In this document: positions 31,193 to 43,345 of the stretch, piece after piece | Position numbering within the stretch: the stretch's first letter is position 1 | How the letters are laid out: each line of letters begins with the position of its first letter | NCBI RefSeq assembly: GCF_963169125.1 | Contig: NC_084802.1 | Location: 113,278,903 to 113,342,902, forward strand | Origin: Humulus lupulus | Taxonomy: Eukaryota; Streptophyta; Magnoliopsida; Rosales; Cannabaceae | Reading direction: 5' to 3' | Length of the DNA stretch: 64,000 nucleotides | Translations under genes and position numbers: made by a program | Notes under the pieces: generated by a model | What the model was told of the DNA's origin: nothing | Database searches by the model: none | The model's input: the letters and a program-made list of their open reading frames with translations, nothing else

Positions 31193-33580
31193 TAAACTCA
31201 AGATCTCCAAGAAGATCAAATGGCAAAAACATCTAGGAAGATTGGACAAACCTCTGGTACTGCACCAACCCAGCCTCCTCCACAAAATGTGGTTGGAAGA
31301 GGAGGAAATGGATTCTGAGACTTTGAGGACGACTCTGATTGTGTTACAGGAGGAATTAGCCAGTTTGAGGGCTAATCAAGAAAATGTGGCTGAAATAATG
31401 GCGTTGCAGTAGAGGGAGATTGATAGGAAACGCCTTGAATGAGCGGCAGGCTAACTTGGATCACCGGCAGAGGGATGCCACTGTCGCTCTGAAGGCAGCC
31501 ATTTAGTTGGCTTGGGCACAGCCTGCACCTGCCTCCCAACTGGATCAACCACCTAGTATGCACCCACAACAAAGTCCATGTTCAGATCATCCCCGACATC
31601 ACCACACTCCGCCTCAACCGGCAAACCCTCAGAGGTCGGAGCAACCCTCTACTGCTCAACAGGATAGGTTGTTTCAATATTCTGAGCAGCAACCACCCTC
31701 TCGCGCTGGTTGAGATACTCCTCGGGAGCAAAGGCAAAATAGGGTTGGGCAGCCTCCCCGAAGCCCTAGACGCCAGACTGTTTAGGAGCCAAACCCACCG
31801 AGGAGGGGACAACGTCCTTCTTCAAGCAGAAGGTAGGTTGAATCAGGCTCTGCGGTCAGGGGTCTTCCTCAACATAATAAAGCCCGAGGACCTACTAACC
31901 AATGTAGGCCTCCACCTGTCAGTCGGGACATGTAAGCAAGGGGAGGGGAAATAGTGGGAACAATAGGTCGTACCACAGTCGATCACACTTTAGGGATGGC
32001 CATGACTATAATGAGGAAGATTCGGGTAGAAGAAATGCTAGTCAACGACAAGAAGGGAGGGGTAAAGAACAGAACCCTCCACCAAGAGAGAACTGACCAA
32101 TGAGCCAGAATGCTGGGGAGCAGCCTAGACAACCCAACGTCTTTGATCGACTTAGCGCGAGTGAACAAAGGCGTAAGGAGGAAGATTTGTGGGATGTTCT
32201 CAACGATAGAAGAGAAAGACACGATGAGTATGCACCTCCAGTGCCAATTGCTCCAATAGTGCCAGACGCTGTACAAGCCCAGCTTGATGCTTTAAATCAG
32301 GTCGTCCACCAATTAGTAGGGAACCAAGCATCCCACATTAAATTTGACTGGAGAAAGGGCACTCCGTTTGTGCAAAGAATCGCGATGGCCGAGACTCCAA
32401 GAAAATTTAAGATTCCGGCCTTGCCCAACTTCACTAGATTAGAAGATCCTGTATCTCACGTGAACAAATTCGAGATACAGATGGACATCCAAAAGGTGTC
32501 AGACGACGCTCGATGCAGAATCTTTCTAGCCACCTTGTCCGAGACTGCTTAGGAGTGGTTTTTTAAATTCCCTCCAGCCAGCATAGTGTCTTGGGAAATG
32601 TTCGTGAAGGAGTTTTACGGACAGTTTTATGCTGGTCAAGTACATCCGACCGAGACCAATCAGCTAGTCGAGATACGCCAGAAGGAGGGGGAAACCCTTA
32701 AGGGGTATGTTCAACATGTCATGCGAGACGCTACCGGGTCTAAGACGGTTGGCGATGAAGGAAAGATGATGGCTCTTACTGCTGGAGTATGGCGTCGTTC
32801 ATCTCTCTGGAACTGTTTAGGGAAGAATGGGGTCAAGAGTACCAAAGAATTTCTGGACCGAGCAGACAAGTACATCAAGCTTGAGGAGGTCATAGCCAAT
32901 GAAGGGAAGTTACCCACAAATGACCAGGGTCCGAAAGAAGATCCAACTAAAGTCGCCGATGGGTTTGGAAAAACTAATGGCAATGGAAAAAATAATGGGA
33001 AAACGGAGGAAAATGAGCGAACAACGAACCATCAACATCTGAGAACAAGAGCCCTAAAAGTAATAGATATGAGTCGAGGTTCACCAATTATACGACCCTA
33101 GTCGATAGCAGAGTAGAAGTGTATCAGGCCACTCACATAACTGTTCCCTTCAGGCGACCAGCCCCAATCAGGAAAGATATCTCTAAGAGAGATACAACTA
33201 AGTTTTGTCATTTTCATAACGACTATGATCATGAAACCAACGAGTGCAACTATCTGAAGGATGAGATTGAGTTCCTTATTAGACAAGGACATCTGAGAAG
33301 GTATGTTCAAGAAGCTGGAGGTTCGCAATGAGAGGCTCAAGGAGGCAACGAGCGAGCACTTGTACGCCAACGCTCACCCCCTTTACAACCAGCTCTAGTT
33401 GTTGGTACATTGCTGACCATTTGCGGTGGCCCACATCTAGCGAGTGATAGTGGGAAGGTAAGGAAAAGGTACGCCCGAACCTTACATCATGACCAGGACA
33501 TTGAAATGTAGAACGTAGAGGACCGAACTCCCAAAAAAGCTCGAATAGAGGAAGAACCAATAACTTTCTCTGAGCTTGAC
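31193..33580 (+). pseudogene. Tat D gag
   Basis: The N-terminal region (31193-32090) is broken and rich in Gln/Pro, with a short helical piece (TTLIVLQEELASLRANQENV). The main open parts are 32100-32552 and 32586-33101: FDRLSASEQRRKEEDLWDVL, PVSHVNKFEIQMDIQKVSDD, CRIFLATLSETA, SWEMFVKEFYGQFYAGQVHP, GETLKGYVQHVMRDATGS and FLDRADKYIKLEEV. The knuckle part KFCHFHNDYDHETNECNYLK follows at 33119-33331 in another frame. The Gly of the usual GH pair is Asp here. This is the best partner for aligning element A gag. Confidence 0.84.
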
Positions 33581-34224
33581 GCTCAGCATGTTCGATTCCC
33601 CCATTCGGATCCTCTGGTCGTGGATGTCCAGATCGCTAATATGATGGTCAAGCGAGTATTGGTGGAGATAGGAAGCTTAGTCAACAATCTGTACAAATCT
33701 TTACTAGAAAGGATGAAGTTATCAATGCAATATTTGGAACCATGCAGCCAAACCATTTATGGTTTTTCTGGCAAAGGGCTCGCACCAACTTGGTCGATCA
33801 GGCTTCCAGTCACAACAGGAGTGGCACCTGCGAACAGGACATTACTTGCTACTTTCATAGTAGTTTTGCATATAATGCTATGATTGGAAGGCCTATTCTA
33901 GTCGACATGCGAGCCGTAACCTCGGTCTGGCACTTGGCCATGAAATTTCCAACTGACGCAGGAGTGGGATGCGTGTTGGGAAACCAGTGCGAGGCGCATG
34001 AATGTTATAATTCCTTGATTACCAAGGCAAAAGAGGTTGATCAGGGAAAAAGTCAAAAAAATGTTGTTGTTGGCAAACGAAGTACATACCCAATCAGGTG
34101 AACAAGTTACCAAATAGGGTGTTGCCCAAAGTGAGGAGAGAGACGTAGTTCCTCACTTTGGGGATTTTGAAGAAAATGTGGGACCCATGGAGGACCTCGA
34201 GGAGGTCCAACTAGAAGAGGCAGT
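33581..34224 (+). pseudogene. Tat D protease region
   Basis: Protease entry FPHSDPLVVDVQIANMMVKR, then the active-site position VLVEIGSLVNNLYKSLLER. The family D-T-G-S is E-I-G-S here, so the catalytic Asp is lost. After a frame change the sequence continues with MIGRPILVDMRAVTSVWHLA and MKFPTDAGVGCVLGNQCEAH. The acidic linker before RT is cut at 34224 by the solo LTR and resumes at 36863 with DPTR-VKVGK, as in element A. Confidence 0.82.
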
Positions 34225-36862
34225 GTAACGCCCTATACTCCAGGGACCGTTACGGTGTGCCTTGTAGACAGTGCTAAACTCGCTAATCGAGTCATATGGC
34301 CAAAACCATGTAGCTAAGTATGATTAGCAGTTTAGGGATTAAAATTTTTGGATAAGATATAACGTTTCATTAGAACGTTTAATATATATATGTTAGGATC
34401 CCAAAATTATAATTTCAGAGTCTACTACAAGAAAATATTTACAACAGGACGTTCTAAGCGCCAAAACAAGGTTTAACCCTAGTTCCTCTTCAAACCTCGA
34501 CCGTGGTGGACGAGCAGCTGCATATGTACACATCATCACCTAAGCTCTCTAACTCAAGGATGGTCCAACTTTATTTTGCCTTTACCTGCACCACATAGCA
34601 CCCGTGAGCCGGAGCCCAGCAAGAAAACTTAATATGCTCATGAACAGTTATAACATGTCATCGAATTATAAGGCAACGCCTAGCAAATATAGCCCTATTC
34701 CAGCAGGCAACAAATACACGTAACGTTGAGTATAACACATCAACCAATGATCATAATAATCATCCAGGACTCTTAGCCCCAATATAATAACGCAATGTTG
34801 AATATAATACATCAACCAATGATCATAATAATCATCCAGGACTCACAGTCCAAACAAATAGGTGACAATTGTAAAAGTCACAAAAGTGGGTACAGCCCCC
34901 CTCTAGCCATGTGACGATAGGGTCACTCGGGCTTAATTGATAAGTGAACCTTTCATAAGTTTGAACAGGATAGGTGTATGGTGAATAGTCACCAACATAA
35001 CCTTCCTCATGACCTTAGAGTCATAACCCTGGAACAACGTTCCCTAGCCATGTGACAAACAGTCACTGGGGCCATATACCCTGGCTCTGAATAACTAGGG
35101 TCGGTCCAGCGTTAATGCATTAGAGTCATTCAACGCTGATATCGATTAGATCTAATCTTCATTTGGCTCGGCGTTCATGACGCTATGCCATTTCTGACTC
35201 TTAGGTCAGTAAAACACAACCAGTGTTCAACCCATTGTGAACTTGAGTAGTTAATCACAGCTTCACAGATGGGTCTAACACCATTGCCGATTCTGGCTAA
35301 TAAGTCAGTGCCACACACAAGTAAGCCATGCCACCAAACATATATCATAATCCAAATATCCAAACGAAGGCATTCAGCATGCTTACTCAATAATTATTAG
35401 CTCAATTAGGATCATGCATAAACACAGAGGCTCAAGCTCTAAACAATATCATACTCATTACATAAAGCATGTCCTAATCACATGTTTCTCGTGCATTACA
35501 TGCATCACATATAAATATCCAATATGCATCAAGTACAACCATGCATGTCATATATACGCAGGGTGCAGTTTTCTTACCTCAGATTCGAGCTAGAACCAAT
35601 ATAAGAATGACCCTTGAGAACGATCAACCTTTAAGCCCTTAGCGGTCACCTAATCATAACCAAATATGGGATACCATCAATAAAAATAATCAACATAGGT
35701 TACCAAACCAAAATCTAGCCTCCGAGACATCAATCCAAACTAAACCAAGTAGTAGGAACACTCCCGAGGCCTATAGCTAAGTTCCCGAGGTCAAAACGAG
35801 CAAACGGGGTGAAAACAGGGCAACGGCTGCGGCCCTGGCACCTTGGGCCGCAGCCCCTAGAATTTCAATGAAGCAAGCGCTGCAACACCCAACACCAAGG
35901 GCCGCGGCGCCCAGCAAAGTCAGAACCCTTCTCCTTCTTCATCGAGCTAGGCCTGCGGCGCCCAAGAACAGGGCCGCGGCCCCCAACCCTAGGCCATTCC
36001 CAAACGTATTTTCAACTTCTAAAAGCTTCCAAAATCATACCCAAACATATCCCAATCATCAAAACAATGTTCCCAAGCTTCCCAAAGCTCCATAACCCTC
36101 AAAACCCAAGGTTCAAACCAACCAAAAACTCGACAATTCACAAAGTCCAATTCTAAGCTTAAAAACTTTAGAAACTCAAGACTTCAAACTTAGATTACCT
36201 TTGATTGGGTTGTTTTCTGTTAAATCCTTCATTTAAGAAGCTTCTAATCTTTCCTAGGATCGTTATGCCTCGCCCCTCGCTTGATTCCGACTCCTAGAAC
36301 TCGAAATTCCTTCAAGAAAGCTTCGAACTGTAAAATAAGCTATCGGGAAGGGAGAGAGAGATTTTCTAACGTACGTTCTTATCTGACAAACTACTTCAAG
36401 CTTAAGTAACTTCAAATAAAACCTAGGGCTCGGGGTCCCGAAAACACCCCCGGGGACATTATAGTCAAAACTTCCAGAATTCCATCCTGATCTCAAATAT
36501 TCCAAATTTATCATCAAATAAACATTCTTATTACCCAATACTTGACCCCGTTATGACAAAACCGCTAACTCATAATCTATGATCGTCTCATGCCGAATAG
36601 CTCGAATATATCTCCATAATAATAAACTCGCATTCATAAATTACAATATGCACCCAATTTACAAATATGCCCCCAACAGGCCAAATTACCAAAATGCCCT
36701 TATAATTATAAATACTCCCATATGCATGCACTTTATCATCATATAATAATATAATTCACACTAACATGCATACAATCATTTAATATCATAATAAATCAAT
36801 TATGGCCCTCCCGGCCTCCTAATCAAGGTCCTAAACCCTATTAGGGAATTCGGGGCATTACA
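34225..36862 (-). repeat. Solo Tekay-like LTR, reverse orientation
   Basis: The forward strand starts TGTAACGCCC and ends GGGGCATTACA. Its reverse complement begins TGTAATGCCCC and matches the other two Tekay LTRs (GACCTTGATTAG, GGCATATTTGTAA, GCTCACGGGTGCTATGTGG). The flanks GGCAG (34220-34224) and AGCAG (36863-36867) form a 5-bp target-site duplication with one change. Element D protein sequence continues across the insertion. Length 2638 bp. It includes a GC-rich island near 35820-35990 and a 72-bp tandem duplication at 34721-34860. No internal Tekay genes remain, so it is a solo LTR. Confidence 0.9.
34721..34860. repeat. 72-bp tandem duplication inside the solo LTR
   Basis: Two copies in 72-bp register share ACATCAACCAATGATCATAA and TAATCATCCAGGACTC. 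The second begins at about 34793. The copies differ at several bases, so it is not recent. Confidence 0.85.
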
Positions 36863-37607
36863 AGCAGATCCGACCAGGGTTGTGAAAGTCGGTAAAAACT
36901 TAGAGACAACAACTAAGAAAAAAATGGTGGAATTTTTGAAGGAGAACTAGGAGGTAGCATTTTATCCATCTTGGGTCTCTAATCCTGTATTGGTTCCCAA
37001 GCCGAATGGAAAGTGGAGGATGTGTGTGGATTTTACAAACCTCAATAAAGCCTACCCTAAGGATTGTTTCCCACTCCAAAGGCTCGACTAGCTGGTCGAT
37101 GCTACATCAGTGCATGAGATTTTATCATTCATGGACGCATACTCTGGGTAAAATCAAATCAGTATGCATCCACCTGATGAGGATCACACTAGCTTCCGAA
37201 CAAATATATTGCTTTACTGTTACATAGTAATGCCTTTCAGTTTGAAAAACACTAGTGCGACTTACAAACAACTGGTCAACCATATGTTCAAATAACTGAT
37301 TGACGTTAACATGGAGGTATATGTCCATGACATGTTGGTCAAGTCGAAGAAGGCAGAAGAGCACATCGGGGACCTGCGAGAATGCTTCAATATCTTGAAC
37401 AAATATTAGATGAAGCTAAATCCCCTCAAATGTTCTTTCGGTGTTGGATCAGGAAAATTTTTGGGATTCATAGTAAACTCACGAGGTATCAAAGCTAATC
37501 CTGAAAAGATCAAGGCCCTGATCGAAATGCTGTCGCCTGCAAAAATTAAAGATGTTCAAAGCCTGACTGGGAGGATTGCCACTTTGAGTAGATTCATTTC
37601 TAAATAA
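36863..37607 (+). pseudogene. Tat D reverse transcriptase
   Basis: The RT follows the solo LTR. After KMVEFLKEN and a stop, the sequence jumps straight to FYPSWVSNPVLVPKPNGKWR, so about 60 residues of the entry are deleted. Next come MCVDFTNLNKAYPKDCF, FMDAYSG with a stop, NQISMHPPDEDHTSFRTN and MEVYVHDMLVKSKKAEEH, where the catalytic YVDD is YVHD. It ends with KLNPLKCSFGVGSGKFLGFI and DVQSLTGRIATLSRFISK. Five or more stops are present. The enzyme would be inactive. Confidence 0.86.
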
Positions 37608-38512
37608 ATGAACAAGTGTGTTCCATTTTTTAATCTACTCAAGGGAAACAAGAATTTCGAATGTAGGGAAGAGTGCGAACAGGCTTTTCAGGAGCTAAAG
37701 TCCCATATGTCACAACCACCGATCTTGTCTAAGCCGGTCGAAAAAGAAACTTTGTTCATCTACTTGGCAGTCACAGAGTATGCTGCTAGCGCTGTTTTGA
37801 TCAAAGAGGAGGAACATGTTCAAAAAGCTATGTATTATATAAGCATGAGGCTAGTAGCAGCAGAGTTGCGATATCCACCCATTGAGAAATTAGCCTATTT
37901 CTTGATTTTGGCCTCTAGAAAGTTGCGATCATACTTTCAAGCTCACCCCATTGTTGTACTCACCTACCAGCCATTACGGCAAGTCCTGTAGAAACCAGAA
38001 GTCGTCGGTCGATTATTAAAGTGGGCAGTTAGATATTTCTTATTCTCCACGAGCAGCTGTGAAAGGACAGGCTCTAGTAGATTTTGTCACAGAGTTCACT
38101 AGTATCCAGAATGTTGGAACGATGGAGTAACATGGACTCCAAAGTCAAACTCCTTCATGGAAATTGTTCGTAGATGGCTCTTCCAATGAGCACAATGTTG
38201 GAGCAGGTTTGATCTTAGTCACGCCCAAAGGACATCGATTCCATTGTGCAATCAGATTCGACTTTACAGCATTCATAAAGAAGTCGAATACGAAGCTCTG
38301 CTCGCAGGATTAAGATTTTCCAAGGACATGGATATAAAGTTGCTTGAGATCTACAGTGACTCCCAACTAGTGGTTAATCAAATTGTAGGAGAATATCAAG
38401 CCCGAGGTCTCAAGATGGTTACTTATTTGAACAAAGCAAAGGACTAATTTGCTAAGTTCAAAAGTATACCTTAGAGTAAGTACCTCATGATCAAAACTCA
38501 AATGCCAATGCC
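37608..38512 (+). pseudogene. Tat D dual RNase H
   Basis: First RNase H in 37608-38090: FFNLLKGNKNFECREECEQA, MYYISMRLVAAELRYPPIEK, VVLTYQPLRQVL, where the usual TDQP Asp is Tyr. A stop and frame change follow. The second, archaeal-type RNase H at about 38155-38450 shows [36 protein letters not shown] and [20 protein letters not shown]. Then comes a frame break before integrase. Confidence 0.83.
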
Positions 38513-39112
38513 TTGGCCAAGTTAGCAAGGGTGAAGGATGCTAACACCTTAAACATAGTACTAGTTGAGCATTTGTCAGCACCAAGCATTCAAGCAGAAG
38601 AGTCTTCACTAGGGATCCAAGCGACAGACAGATGGATGACACCCTTCATTAGATACCTTGAGCGAAGTGTGTTTCCAGTGGAAAGAAACAAAGCAAGGAC
38701 CCTCCAGAGGCAGTCATCTCGATTCATTCTCGTCTCCATGAAGGTTTCTGCGGAGATCATGCTGGGGGCAGAGTTTGTCAAAAAAGATCTTAAGGCAAGG
38801 ATACTACTGGCCTACCATGAATGAGGACTCTATGGACTTCATTCGAAAATGTGACAACTGTCAAAGTTTCTCCAAGATACCTCGAGTAGCCCCAAATGAG
38901 CTCAAACAGATGCAAAGCTCATGGCCATTCGCAGTATGGGGGATTGATTTGATTGGGTCTTTACCCACAGGAAAGGGAAATGTCAGGTATGTAGTTTCTG
39001 TTGGCTACATTACAAAGTGGGTCGAAGCTGAGCCACTTGCTACAATAACGACCAAGAAGGTATTAGAATTTGTGGTCAAGAACATCGTATGTAGATATGA
39101 GTTGCCAAGAAG
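38513..39112 (+). pseudogene. Tat D integrase, C-terminal half deleted
   Basis: The pre-integrase segment (TDRWMTPFIRYLERSVFPVE) leads to the zinc domain in two frames (HEGFCGDHAGG, then KKILRQGYYWPTMNEDSMDF and KCDNCQ). The core begins with AVWGIDLIGSLPTGKG (first Asp) and runs to VVKNIVCRYELPR. It stops abruptly near 39112. The second Asp, the Glu and the C-terminus are gone and the sequence joins the antisense gene directly. Confidence 0.85.
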
Positions 39113-40327
39113 TCAGTACCGTTCTCGTCAGAATACTTGAGTATAGATTCGGTGTACTCCGGAAGCTTTTGCTTGCCCTTCCCATGTTGGGCAGGGGCAG
39201 CAGCAGCTTGAGGGTTGTTGGAGGGTTCCTGGATGGTCACTATTGTTGTGACATATCCTATTACTGCTCGGGGATTTCCCCTCTAGTAGCACTCCCTGCG
39301 GTGGACTCCCTCACTTTCTGTGACCAGCTCCTTGACGCTCTTCTCGATATTCGTCAGGCTGGCCAGGGTTTCGACCCTTATCTCCATCTCTAGAGTGGGG
39401 TCTAGTCGATATCATGGACCTAGACAAAACATCAAGGTTCTAAGGACGGAGAAGAAAAACAAACTAGTAGAAAATAAATGACCAGTGATTGAGAAATTTA
39501 CCTCCTCGAGTGAAGGCCAGGTTATCGGCGACCAGGTCCGTCGTAAGGAAGTACTCCTGGAAGTAATTTCCTACAATGGATTTGTAGGTGATGTCGCTCA
39601 GAAATGTATGAGTAGACTCTTGATGGTAGAAATGGAAAAACCCCGTGTTGTTGTGGTTGGGGTTGGACTTGAGATCGAACAGGTAGTTGATCTCATGCGG
39701 TGTAGGCATAGGCCATTTTTTATGGTTGTAAAGGATATAGAGTGTTGATAGTACTCTATATTCGTTAGGGGTAATTTGAAAAGGGGCGACCTTGAAGTAA
39801 TTGGCCACCCCTTGAAAAAATCTGTGCAGGGGCAAGATTGCCCCTGCCTCAATGTGGTACCTCGACCAGGCGCTGAAGGCGCCTCCAAGCACGTTTTCCC
39901 TCTAGTCAGGCGTAGGTTTGACTAGGGTGATCCCAGGAAGACCATATTTCTTGAGATAATTATTCACCATTCTGGCTAATATGTCGCTAGGAGGTGCAAC
40001 ATAGCAATCAACGTCTGGCCTAAGGCCGTCGCGAGGTTGGGCTTTGAGTTGGATTTCTGGTGGTGCAGCATTTATAGGCTAAGGATCATTTGAAGGAACT
40101 TCGAGGTCAGCGGTTGGTTGGTTAGAAGGAGAATTGGTGGATTTATTTTTTCTATGAGCAACGTGTTTGACGCGGCCCATGTGTAGTTGGCGGTCTGGTG
40201 AGCTGGTCGTGGGGTTTTGTTGAGAAGAAAAAAGATCAAAAAAAAGGAAGTGGCTGTTGTTCTTGATCCTCAAACAGCAGCACGAGAAGATCATTGTCAA
40301 TTGGCCTCTCACCTCCCCAAGGATCAT
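39113..40327 (-). pseudogene. Antisense spliced gene of Tat D
   Basis: Reverse-strand gene homologous to that of element A. Exon 1 (40327-39502) has a Ser/Pro-rich N-terminus and the conserved domain: PLHRFFQGVANYFKVAPFQI, YRVLSTLYILYNHKKW, PTPHEINYLFDLKSNP, NNTGFFHF and DNLAFTRGG. A donor GAG/GTAAAT at 39501 and an acceptor TGTCTAG near 39418 define an intron of about 85 bp. A further exon runs to 39113 (MEIRVETLASLTNIEKSVKE), where a deletion joins it to integrase. The coiled-coil end is lost. Stops occur after PSNDP and before ENVLGG. Function unknown. Confidence 0.72.
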
Positions 40328-41097
40328 GCATGAATATCTGAGAAGAGAAAAGGGGAGATGAGAATCTACGGCCCATAGATAGAAGAAGAGGAAACGATGG
40401 GATAACGTTGCTCGTGTATAAAAGTTAAGCTTTTATACAACCAACAGCATCCTAACAAAATCTCTAAAAACATGAGAGCAGTTTGGAAAAACATATCAAA
40501 AAGCGAAAGTAAAAAGTTTTTTCAAAAATACTTTTCGACTCCGAAAACAGGTGGGAAAAACCCAGATTTTTTTGAAAGCATAAAACTCAAATTTTCACTT
40601 CAATTTTGGGCCCTCGAACAGTATTCCTACTTCCCACACCAATTTCTAAGCCTCACGTAATGTTTTTTCTCAAAAACATTCAAAAACTTAGACCAGAAAA
40701 CTCGTGGAATTAAAGTCAGATTGTATAACAGGGATAAAGGGATCGAGAACTTACTTGGATTGCAGATTGTGTAGAAGTCACAGGTCTTGTTGCTCAAGGT
40801 TGATTGGACAGGCCTCGTATCACCAAATTTCAATGGGTTTCCTTTGAGAGTTCTTGAGAGAGGAAGGTTTGGTAAAAGGTAAAAAATGAGAAAAGTGATT
40901 TACTTATATTGATCGTGGCATAGTTAAAGAGGTAATGATGGGGGTAATTTTTTGATGTGTGGGAAATTGTGTAAGCCATCAAAATGTTTATGGAAAACTG
41001 CAACAATCATAATTATTTACTTTTAAAGGCGCTGACAGACGTGACAGGTCAGATGGAAAGCTAGTCGATTAAGTTTATTATATGCTGGTCGCAGTAA
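40328..41097. other. Spacer between antisense gene and 3' LTR of Tat D
   Basis: No gene recognised. It contains a TATAAAAGTTAAGCTTTTATA inverted repeat near 40418-40437 and a reverse-strand TATA-like CAATATAAGTAAATC at about 40898-40912, oriented toward the antisense gene. It corresponds to 13992-15467 of element A. Confidence 0.5.
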
Positions 41098-41116
41098 AAT
41101 AAATTTGGGGGGAAAA
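41098..41116 (+). promoter_or_regulatory. Polypurine tract of Tat D
   Basis: AAATTTGGGGGGAAAA lies directly before TGTTTACCC of the 3' LTR, the position of the plus-strand primer. Confidence 0.75.
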
Positions 41117-41453
41117 TGTTTACCCGAAAAAGATTTACCTGATGACGTGGAAAAATTAACACACACATGGGATGCACGTGACCATTTAAGTGAGTACGAT
41201 CTGTTCGACCATCAGCCATAAGAGAATTCACTCAGCTGGTGGCATATTTTATGAGCGACCAGTCTGGTCGCAGCATTTCAGATATTCTCTACAGATATGT
41301 AGTTTCGCATTTATGTAATAATTGTGATTTCTATTTTTATTTAGATACGTTTGTATTAATTGTAATAAAGGCCCATCGGCTATAAATAAGACTCAATGGG
41401 CTCAAGAGAGGGGACCTTTATTCGGAATTTTGAGAGAGAATTATAGTGTTTTT
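41117..41453 (+). repeat. 3' LTR of Tat D, truncated
   Basis: The first 337 bp of the LTR, matching 30612 onward, including the TATA box (41381-41388). It lacks 22 bp present in the 5' LTR just upstream of that box. It ends after TATAGTGTTTTT, where the copia LTR starts. The remaining roughly 200 bp of the LTR are not found beyond the copia element. Confidence 0.88.
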
Positions 41454-43334
41454 TGTTGGTTTTTATAGATCAAATCAGAGATTATACGCAGTGGAACAAC
41501 AATCAAAATTGTTAATTTAACCCCACAAGATTTCTAGATCTACTTCTTCGCATACATACATATATATTGAATCAAAGATATGAATAGAAAATTACCTCAA
41601 GTCCTTCCTTGCTGCTATCTTTTAGTACGGCAAAAATCATTTAGATCTCACACCAGGATCTTCCAAAATGTTCTCAACACACAAAGAACGAGTGTGGGCT
41701 CGCTATACAAAACAATAGGCAAAATCTATTTATCAGATGTTCTCAACACATGGGATCTGATAAAGTTTGGACCTAAGTTTATGAAGAACAGTGACCTATG
41801 CTTGTATCACTGTTCTATTTTTCTCAGGGAGATTTCACGATCTATTTTCTATCACTGAAAAGTATCGCTCTAAAAAAACTGATCTCCTATATATAATATA
41901 TCCAATATATTAAAATAAAATATTAGTTATTTAAAACAATTTAAAAATAACTAATCAATTATCAAATTTTGTTTAAATAGTAATATTTTAATCATACTAC
42001 AATATCTGATTATTTATTTAATATTTAAATAACTAAAATTGTGGAACAAAGAAATTTCTAGAAGCTTCTTGTGTGTGTAGCACAGTGATTGTGCACTGTG
42101 CTACACGTGCACCACATGTCAAGGAAGGCATGTGATTTTTCCTAATTTTTCTTATTATTTAAATACAAAAAATCCCAAAAATAAATTAATTCAAAATTAA
42201 TTATATTTTTGTTAAATCAAATAATTAATTAATTACACATAATTATACAATAATTATTTTTAGTGCATAGAAAAATATTTTACTTATCAAATAAGTCATT
42301 TTGCCCATTTTTGTATTTATCTTTGTCAACGTTTGTTTGAGCCATTTCGGGGACCATGGACCTATAACATTAAGCTCCAATAAATTGAAACTAAATAATT
42401 AAACTCTTTAATTATAATTGTTAATTTCTCCACTATAAATTCAGAATTGAACTCTTTATGTTATAGATATACTTTTACAGAAATCTCATTTTAAGCTGTC
42501 CATTGATATAACCATCTTACAATAGTTCAACCCTCTAATTAATTAGTTCATAAATTAGAATGGAAGAATTACCATTTTACCTTTATAATTTGCTTCTTAT
42601 TCCTTAAGTACCATTAATTCACTAGTGAATAATTAATCTATAATCTAATTATAGATTTGAGCTCAAAATCATTCAGTTCCAGAATTAACCTTTAAGGGAA
42701 CAAATATACGATCCATTAGGAAAGATTAGATTTCGTATTGTTGATACATGTTCCCAGCCATCCACGATATTAAATCTCCAAAATAAAAGTCATTAGCCTC
42801 ATTCTTTGAAGAGACCTTAACGAATGAATCAAAAGATGTAATAAACATGAATAGGAGTTCAAGAACACTCAGGATTTAGGTTGATCTATAAATGATCTTC
42901 AGTTATGATATGAATTACAAGTCTTTATTATTATATAGTTTTTTATAAAGACTTTTATTCATATCGGTCCATGTCATATATAATCATATTATATAAAGCA
43001 CATTTACCGAGATGTCTTACCACATCAATAATCCGAATCTAGATTATTTTGTATCAACATTATACTCAGCAAACCGTACTTACAACCCCAATTAAAGAAT
43101 TCTGTAGCTTCAATTTGTTGTTGTTGACTATTTTTATTCATTCATGTGATCTTAATTCTCTCGTACTAATACAAGATCACATCTTCAATAATGAATATGG
43201 AATTTTTTTTATATTTACAAAATTATTTAAACAATAATTTAATAATCTAAATATAACAATAATAGACCATTGTATTTATTTATTCATCAAAATAATAAAT
43301 GTCTTTTACATGCTTTTAGGACATACTCCTAATA
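41454..43334 (-). repeat. 3' LTR of the copia element
   Basis: Reverse complement starts TATTAGGAGTATGTCC (the usual TG start is mutated to TA) just after the polypurine tract AAGTGGGAGAT (43335-43345), and ends AAAACCAACA. It is 1881 bp and AT-rich, with several in-LTR phrases typical of copia elements. A short palindromic region CACAGTGATTGTGCACTGTG lies near 42080-42099. No partner LTR is present to fix the ends. Confidence 0.75.
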
Positions 43335-43345
43335 ATCTCCCACTT

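Larger units (their letters stand above)
30612..41453 (+). mobile_element. Tat-lineage element D with both LTRs, 3' LTR truncated
   Basis: A Tat element with a 556-bp 5' LTR, primer site, gag, protease, RT, dual RNase H, partial integrase, an antisense gene and a 3' LTR cut after 337 bp by a copia element. A reverse-strand solo Tekay LTR (34225-36862) sits between its protease and RT. Internal deletions remove part of RT entry (about 36957) and the integrase end (about 39112). The two LTRs differ at roughly 20 positions in the first 240 bp by eye, so the insertion is old. The left flank CATAT is the visible half of a target-site duplication. Confidence 0.87.

Noticed and set aside
35868..36095. 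Ala/Pro-rich forward frame in the reverse-strand solo Tekay LTR
   Set aside because: It is the GC-rich island of the LTR read on the wrong strand and is not conserved in the other two LTRs.
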